Below, one piece after another: positions 4,526 to 8,654 of a stretch of DNA of 8,654 nucleotides; position 1 is the first letter of the stretch, and each line of letters begins with the position of its first letter. The notes beneath the pieces are model-generated. The model was not told the DNA's origin. It saw only the letters and a program-made list of their open reading frames with translations, and did not search any database. The translations under genes and the position numbers were made by a program. Origin of the DNA: Paenibacillus sp. UBA6285 (GTDB lineage Bacteria > Bacillota > Bacilli > Paenibacillales > Paenibacillaceae); contig DJUJ01000043.1 of assembly GCA_002438345.1 (NCBI GenBank), positions 11,577 through 20,230 on the forward strand, in the 5' to 3' direction.

Positions 4526-6877
4526 GTGGAGAACAATGAAATTCAGTGGAATGAGGAACAGCAGCGGGTAGACGGAGTGACTAAGCTTTTGTCTGCTCAT
4601 ATCCGGCGTTTATCAGAGGAACTCGGACTTCATCGCAGTGATGTAGTGGATATGCGGAAAGACTTCTGGGAAGAGGTAACGGTAAATTTCAGTAGTCCAG
4701 ATGATTTGGGGGAAACCTCAACAAGTCTTCGCCAACAGTCCCAAATTTTGAATGAACGAGAACGCCATCACTTGCAGTCGAGCAAGGCTCTAAAAAAATA
4801 TAAAAAGCTGCTCGTCTCTCCATACTTTGGGCGTATTGATTTCACAGAAGAACCAAATGGTGAAACGGACAAGATTTATCTGGGGATTGGATCATTGATG
4901 GAGGATGATGGCACATTCTTGATCTATGACTGGCGGGCGCCCATATCGAGTTTGTATTATGACGGAGCCCCTGGCCCCGCGGCTTATGAAACACCTGGGG
5001 GTCTTGTTTCCGGCACGATGAATCTTAAGCGACAGTTTGTGATTGCTGATGGTGTTATTGAAGTCATGTTTGATACCGGTGTAACGATCGGTGATGAGCT
5101 TTTGCAGCAGGTGCTTAGCCATAGTGCTGACGATCGAATGAAGAGTATTGTAGCTACCATCCAGAAAGAGCAAAATGCGATTATCCGCAACGACAAAAGC
5201 CGAATGCTGGTTGTTCAGGGTGCTGCAGGGAGCGGGAAAACCTCTGCGGCATTGCAGCGGGTAGCTTATCTTTTGTATAAATATCGCGAAGTTCTGCAAG
5301 CAGACCAGATGCTGTTGTTCTCGCCGAACCCGCTGTTTAACAGCTATGTTTCCACCGTGCTGCCAGAGCTAGGTGAAGAGAATATGCAGCAGACTACCTT
5401 TCAAATGTATCTGGAGCATCGTCTTGGACATGAATTTCAGCTAGAAGATGTCTTTAGTCAGACAGAAAGCCTACTTAATGCACCTGATGGCCCTGAGGTG
5501 GCTATACGTAGAGAAGGCATTGCATATAAATCGTCCGTACCTTTCCTCGATGTAATTCGTCGATATGCTACGATGCTGGAACATGAGGGTATGCTTTTCA
5601 AACCCTTAATGTTTCAAGGAAGGGCTGTAGTCAGTAAAGAAGAAATGGAACGCCACTTCTATGCCTATGATCCAGCCATTAAGCTTGCGAACCGTGTAGA
5701 CCTGATGACACGTTGGTTGCTCAAGAAGATCGCGGATTTTAGCCATGAGGAAAGAAATGCTGCATGGGTTGAAGATCAAATTGAGTTACTGGATTCCAGT
5801 GATTATCACCGTGCGTATCAGATGTTGCGACGCAAGAAGAAAGCTACGCAGGATAGTTTTGACGATTTTGATACAGAAAAAGAAGTGCTTTCCCGTTATG
5901 TAGTCAGCCAACGATTAAAACCACTGCGCGGTTGGACTAAGAGAGGTCGTTTTGTGGATGTTAAGGGATTGTACAGTACGTTGTTCACTGACCGTGAGCT
6001 TATGGAACGTCTAAATGGTGTCAATCCTCTTCCGGAGGTCTGGGATGAGATATGTGACCTAACGCTGAAATCTATCGCGGTGAATGAGCTCGCCTATGAA
6101 GATGCAACTCCATTCCTTTATTTGAAGGAGCTAAGCCAAGGCTTTCGAACCAACACGTTGATTCGTCATGTGATTGTCGATGAAGTACAAGACTACTCAC
6201 CTTTCCAATTAGAGTTCATGCGCCGTTTATTTCCAAGGGCTAAAATGACCGTTTTGGGTGATCTGAATCAGGCGATCTATGCACAAGGTGAGGTGCTGGG
6301 TGATTTGTCTGGTTTGGTAAGCATATATGGCGAAGAGAATACAGAAGTGATCTCGCTAACCCGAAGCTATCGTTCCACTTATGAGATTGTGGAATTTACG
6401 CGGGCAATGATACCTGGAGGCGAACGAATTGTACCGTTTAATCGGAGAGGAGAAGAACCTCAGCTAAGTGTGGTGTCCAGCGAGGAGGAGCTTCTGAATG
6501 CAGTTGAACTGGATATCCGGAATCTGCAATCTAAGGGGTATCATTATGTGGCTGTCATCTGTAAAACAGCAGAGGAAAGCGCACGAGTTTATACTGAACT
6601 ACATAGTAAGCTGCCGGTAAGACTCGTTACAAAGGAAACACCGAATTTTCAAAAGGGAACACTGGTGCTACCTGCTTATTTAGCTAAAGGTGTGGAGTTT
6701 GATGCTGTCATCATCTACGATGGTTCAGCTGAACGATACGGCAGAGAAAGTGAGCGTAAACTGTTCTATACAGCTTGCACTCGGGCAATGCACTTGCTGC
6801 ATATTTTTAGTCTAGGAGAACCGAATCGATTCCTTTCATCCGTAAACGCGAAGCCCATTATTGCAGGTTCGCTGTAA
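4526..6877 (+). CDS. helD: HelD, superfamily I helicase-like RNA polymerase recycling ATPase
   Basis: HelD binds stalled RNA polymerase, pushes an N-terminal arm into the secondary channel and uses ATP to release DNA and RNA. This protein has 783 aa, close to Bacillus subtilis HelD. Counting from GTG 4526, residues 1-100 are charged and helical (the arm), followed by YFGRIDF and IYDWRAPISSLYYD, both typical of HelD. Walker A is GAAGSGKT (232-239), Walker B VIVDEVQD (549-556), motif III GDLNQAIYA (578-586), then LTRSYRST, KGVEFDAVIIYD (721-732) and YTACTRAMH (748-756), so all ATPase motifs are intact. GTG at 4526 is preferred because AAAAGGGG (4509-4516) is 9 bases away; the ATG at 4517 touches that site directly. 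Some relatives (HelR) displace rifampicin from polymerase; whether this one does cannot be told. It follows the TipAL-like gene but is separated by 184 bases holding repeat copy 2 and a palindrome. Confidence 0.93.
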   Translation: MENNEIQWNEEQQRVDGVTKLLSAHIRRLSEELGLHRSDVVDMRKDFWEEVTVNFSSPDDLGETSTSLRQQSQILNERERHHLQSSKALKKYKKLLVSPYFGRIDFTEEPNGETDKIYLGIGSLMEDDGTFLIYDWRAPISSLYYDGAPGPAAYETPGGLVSGTMNLKRQFVIADGVIEVMFDTGVTIGDELLQQVLSHSADDRMKSIVATIQKEQNAIIRNDKSRMLVVQGAAGSGKTSAALQRVAYLLYKYREVLQADQMLLFSPNPLFNSYVSTVLPELGEENMQQTTFQMYLEHRLGHEFQLEDVFSQTESLLNAPDGPEVAIRREGIAYKSSVPFLDVIRRYATMLEHEGMLFKPLMFQGRAVVSKEEMERHFYAYDPAIKLANRVDLMTRWLLKKIADFSHEERNAAWVEDQIELLDSSDYHRAYQMLRRKKKATQDSFDDFDTEKEVLSRYVVSQRLKPLRGWTKRGRFVDVKGLYSTLFTDRELMERLNGVNPLPEVWDEICDLTLKSIAVNELAYEDATPFLYLKELSQGFRTNTLIRHVIVDEVQDYSPFQLEFMRRLFPRAKMTVLGDLNQAIYAQGEVLGDLSGLVSIYGEENTEVISLTRSYRSTYEIVEFTRAMIPGGERIVPFNRRGEEPQLSVVSSEEELLNAVELDIRNLQSKGYHYVAVICKTAEESARVYTELHSKLPVRLVTKETPNFQKGTLVLPAYLAKGVEFDAVIIYDGSAERYGRESERKLFYTACTRAMHLLHIFSLGEPNRFLSSVNAKPIIAGSL

Positions 6878-6895
6878 AGTTAATCTTTTATTCTT

Positions 6896-6933
6896 AAGAT
6901 CGTCCTTTCGCATTTGCAGAGGACGGTCTTTTT
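6896..6933 (+). terminator. Rho-independent terminator after helD
   Basis: AAGATCGTCC (6896-6905) pairs with GGACGGTCTT (6921-6930) with one T-G pair. The loop is 15 bases and TTTTT ends at 6933. It starts 19 bases after the helD stop, which means the MFS gene needs its own promoter. Confidence 0.88.
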
Positions 6934-7006
6934 GTATGTATGAATAAAGAGGGATGAAGAAACCACAATATAGAGAGTTGTAAACAATGACAAAGGTGGT
7001 CAGTTC

Positions 7007-8320
7007 ATGAAGGAAAGAAAATGGGATCTGCTTGCACTGGCATCCATTCCACTTATAATGACCCTCGGTAACTCCATGCTGCTGCCTATTTTGCCGCAGA
7101 TTTCTAAAGAACTCGGCATTAGCTCTTTTCAAGTTAGTATGCTGATTACTGTTTATGGATTGATGGCTATCGTGATGATCCCTATTGCAGGTTACCTGTC
7201 TGACCGTTATGGACGAAAGAAAGTTATTCTTCCAAGTCTGATCATAGCTGCTATTGGTGGTGTTGTCTGCGTGGTGGCGGCTTGGTTTATGAAGGGCGTT
7301 AGTGCCTATTGGGTCATTCTGGCCGGACGTTTGTTGCAAGGGATAGGTGCGGCAGGTGCTTTTCCCATTGTGCTGCCCTTTGTTGGAGATTTGTTCAAGG
7401 ATGAAGAGGATGTAAGCAAAAGTCTGGGAATCATTGAGACCTCTAATACCTTCGGTAAAGTACTAAGTCCGATTCTTGGCGCTTATCTCGGAATATGGCT
7501 CTGGTTTGCTCCTTTTATTGCAATTCCTATTCTATGTTTAATCTCATTTGGTTTAGTCCTGTTTCTGGTTCGAAAGCCGGAAGCGAAGGAGCAACCTAAG
7601 AAGCAGAGTATACGAGGATTTTTATCTGGAATTGTGAGCGTTTTACGTGAAAAGGGACGATGGCTTTATGCTATTTTTGCCATAGGAGGCATCTGTATGT
7701 TTGTGACCTTTGGCGTTCAATTTTATTTATCGGAAATGCTTGAATCTAAATATAAAATGCATGGGGTGATGAAGGGATTTGTGTTGGCGATACCGCTTGC
7801 GCTCTTATGTCTGTCCTCATACGGAACAGGAAAGATTATTGGTCAGAACAAAACGTTAATGAAATGGTTGGGCTTTGGAGGTATGGTGTTACTGACTGCG
7901 GCAATGATCTTTGCGGGCTTCAATAAAGGCATTTTTTTCTTAGTAGGGTTTATGGGCTTAGGTTGTGTTGGAATCGGAATTGTGCTTCCTTGTATGGATG
8001 CTTTGATAACAGAGGGGATTGAAAAGGAGAATAGTGGCACAATAACCTCTCTCTACAGTAGTATGAGGTTCATTGGGGTATCTTTGGGGCCACCGGTAGT
8101 CTCGCTGCTGATGAGCAGGGGGCACTGGGTATTATTCGCCTTGATGGCTACAGTCGGCGCAATCGGTGGTTTACTTACCTTATTTGCAGTAACCCCAAGC
8201 AAGGGGAACAAGGGAGAATCTGGCGTAAAAGAAACAGAACAGATAAATCCTCGTCTCTGGTCGAAGCGTGTTCGTCAAACATCTGCAATGTATTTAGATG
8301 GAAAAAAGAGCTATCCTTAA
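7007..8320 (+). CDS. Major facilitator superfamily exporter, 12-TM DHA1-like
   Basis: This 437-aa inner membrane transporter probably exports small molecules in exchange for protons. Twelve hydrophobic segments can be seen, roughly at residues 8-30, 44-64, 73-94, 101-126, 143-164, 166-187, 218-240, 255-275, 286-304, 308-333, 345-370 and 373-395. The loop between TM2 and TM3 has motif A (GYLSDRYGRKK, 62-72). TM4 has the conserved Arg108 in GRLLQGIGAAGAFP. TM5 carries a motif C-like run FGKVLSPILGAYLG, with SP in place of the usual GP, which favours a drug/proton antiporter-type exporter. The start is fixed by AAAGGTGG (6992-6999), 7 bases before ATG. A polar tail of about 40 residues ends the protein. 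The last codons and the stop lie inside the terminator hairpin of the convergent transaldolase gene. The substrate is unknown; the link to the nearby drug-sensing regulator is only by position. No convincing promoter was found in the 73 bases after the preceding terminator. Confidence 0.9.
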   Translation: MKERKWDLLALASIPLIMTLGNSMLLPILPQISKELGISSFQVSMLITVYGLMAIVMIPIAGYLSDRYGRKKVILPSLIIAAIGGVVCVVAAWFMKGVSAYWVILAGRLLQGIGAAGAFPIVLPFVGDLFKDEEDVSKSLGIIETSNTFGKVLSPILGAYLGIWLWFAPFIAIPILCLISFGLVLFLVRKPEAKEQPKKQSIRGFLSGIVSVLREKGRWLYAIFAIGGICMFVTFGVQFYLSEMLESKYKMHGVMKGFVLAIPLALLCLSSYGTGKIIGQNKTLMKWLGFGGMVLLTAAMIFAGFNKGIFFLVGFMGLGCVGIGIVLPCMDALITEGIEKENSGTITSLYSSMRFIGVSLGPPVVSLLMSRGHWVLFALMATVGAIGGLLTLFAVTPSKGNKGESGVKETEQINPRLWSKRVRQTSAMYLDGKKSYP

Positions 8321-8348
8321 GCTACGTTGCCGTAGCTTGAGGGATAGC
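8302..8348 (-). terminator. Rho-independent terminator of the transaldolase gene, overlapping the MFS gene end
   Basis: The arms GCTATCCTTAAGCTACG (8310-8326) and CGTAGCTTGAGGGATAGC (8331-8348) pair nearly completely, with one bulged base and a TTGC loop. Read leftward, the hairpin is followed by TCTTTTTT (complement of 8302-8309). Read rightward no T run follows, so its direction is leftward, 29 bases after the transaldolase stop. It overlaps the last codons and the TAA of the MFS gene and may also block 3' exonucleases on that transcript. Confidence 0.87.
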
Positions 8349-8376
8349 CATCTTGATGAAAGAATGAAAGACACTC

Positions 8377-8654
8377 TTATGCTTGTGGTACGGATTCCCA
8401 ATCCTTCAGGAAGCGTTCAATACCGTTATCTGTCAGCGGATGCTTCCAGAGGGTAGGCAGGAGCGAACCTGGGATGGTAGCAATGTGAGCACCAGCAAGA
8501 GCAGCTTGCTCAACATGCGCAATGTTACGAATGGATGCTGCAATAATTTCGGAAGTCATGCCGTAGTTGGTCAGGATGGTCTTCAGATCTTTGATCAGTT
8601 TCATTCCGTCAACACCGATATCGTCCAGACGACCTACGAAAGGAGAAATGTAAG
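8377..8654 (-). CDS. tal: Transaldolase (short TalC/Fsa-type family), C-terminal part
   Basis: Transaldolase moves a dihydroxyacetone unit between sugar phosphates in the non-oxidative pentose phosphate pathway, in the cytoplasm. The window holds about the last 92 residues: [18 protein letters not shown], then [26 protein letters not shown], and a final [22 protein letters not shown]. These closely resemble the end of the roughly 215-aa Bacillus-type transaldolases. The Schiff-base lysine lies upstream, beyond the right edge. In ISPFVGR (Phe codon at 8638-8640) the residue is Phe; E. coli fructose-6-phosphate aldolase has Tyr there, and this position is known to separate the two activities. 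That favours transaldolase. The frame stays open through base 8654, and the internal ATG at 8602-8604 is not the start. The gene converges on the MFS gene, with 56 bases between the stop codons and a shared terminator region. Confidence 0.93.
   Translation of the reverse strand, partial: YISPFVGRLDDIGVDGMKLIKDLKTILTNYGMTSEIIAASIRNIAHVEQAALAGAHIATIPGSLLPTLWKHPLTDNGIERFLKDWESVPQA

Noticed and set aside
4892..5299. Minus-strand open frame of 135 codons inside helD
   Set aside because: It is antisense to the conserved HelD ATPase region including Walker A; the composition is non-protein-like and the plus-strand gene fully explains the sequence.
6978..6987. TTGTAAACAA palindrome before the MFS gene as an operator
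   Set aside because: The arms are only four bases and AT-rich, no promoter boxes could be placed around it, and it is expected often by chance.
6836..7339. Minus-strand open frame of 167 codons across the helD/MFS gap
   Set aside because: It runs antisense through the helD terminator and the MFS N-terminal coding region, has low-complexity polar composition and resembles no family I know.

Overview
The window looks like chromosomal DNA of a low-to-mid GC Bacillota, most probably Paenibacillus or a close relative. The evidence is strong AAGGAGG-type ribosome binding sites, GTG starts, U-tract terminators, and protein families (HelD, TipAL-like MerR, KapD-like exonuclease, short transaldolase) that resemble Paenibacillaceae/Bacillaceae versions. 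The species call is inferred from protein resemblance only.

Layout. Six genes read rightward and one leftward. (1) Bases 1-1311: C-terminal part of a GH3 beta-glucosidase-type enzyme, cut by the left edge. (2) 1424-2392: a cytosolic Dcr2-like metallophosphoesterase, ended by a terminator at 2440-2471. The 112-base gap before it shows no clear terminator or promoter, so it may be co-transcribed with the GH3 gene. (3) 2587-3339: a DEDDh 3'-5' exonuclease starting at GTG. (4) 3580-4341: a TipAL-like MerR drug-sensing activator with a typical MerR promoter/operator just upstream. (5) 4526-6877: HelD, the helicase-like RNA polymerase recycling ATPase. (6) 7007-8320: a 12-TM major facilitator exporter. 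(7) 8377-8654, minus strand: the C-terminal third of transaldolase, cut by the right edge; its terminator overlaps the end of the convergent MFS gene.

The most interesting part is 3340-4520. The MerR gene has a 19-bp-spaced promoter whose -10 box rules out the upstream GTG as start. A near-perfect ribosome binding site then sits 7 bases before an ACG codon exactly where ATG is expected. An internal ribosome binding site and in-frame ATG (3919) would make a free 140-aa TipAS-like ligand-binding domain, as known for Streptomyces tipA. The gene is flanked by two same-orientation copies of a roughly 103-bp element. Each copy folds into two helices whose pairing is kept by compensatory changes, around an identical 19-base core. 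This suggests a structured, repeated RNA or DNA element.

How the genes might work together is inference. A TipAL-type sensor, HelD (relatives of which rescue stalled or drug-bound RNA polymerase) and an MFS exporter would make sense as an antibiotic-response neighbourhood, but each has its own signals and no shared operon is proven. The other genes (GH3, phosphoesterase, exonuclease, transaldolase) look like ordinary metabolism and housekeeping. No tRNA, rRNA, CRISPR array, transposase or phage gene was seen. No intergenic stretch exceeds 300 bases.
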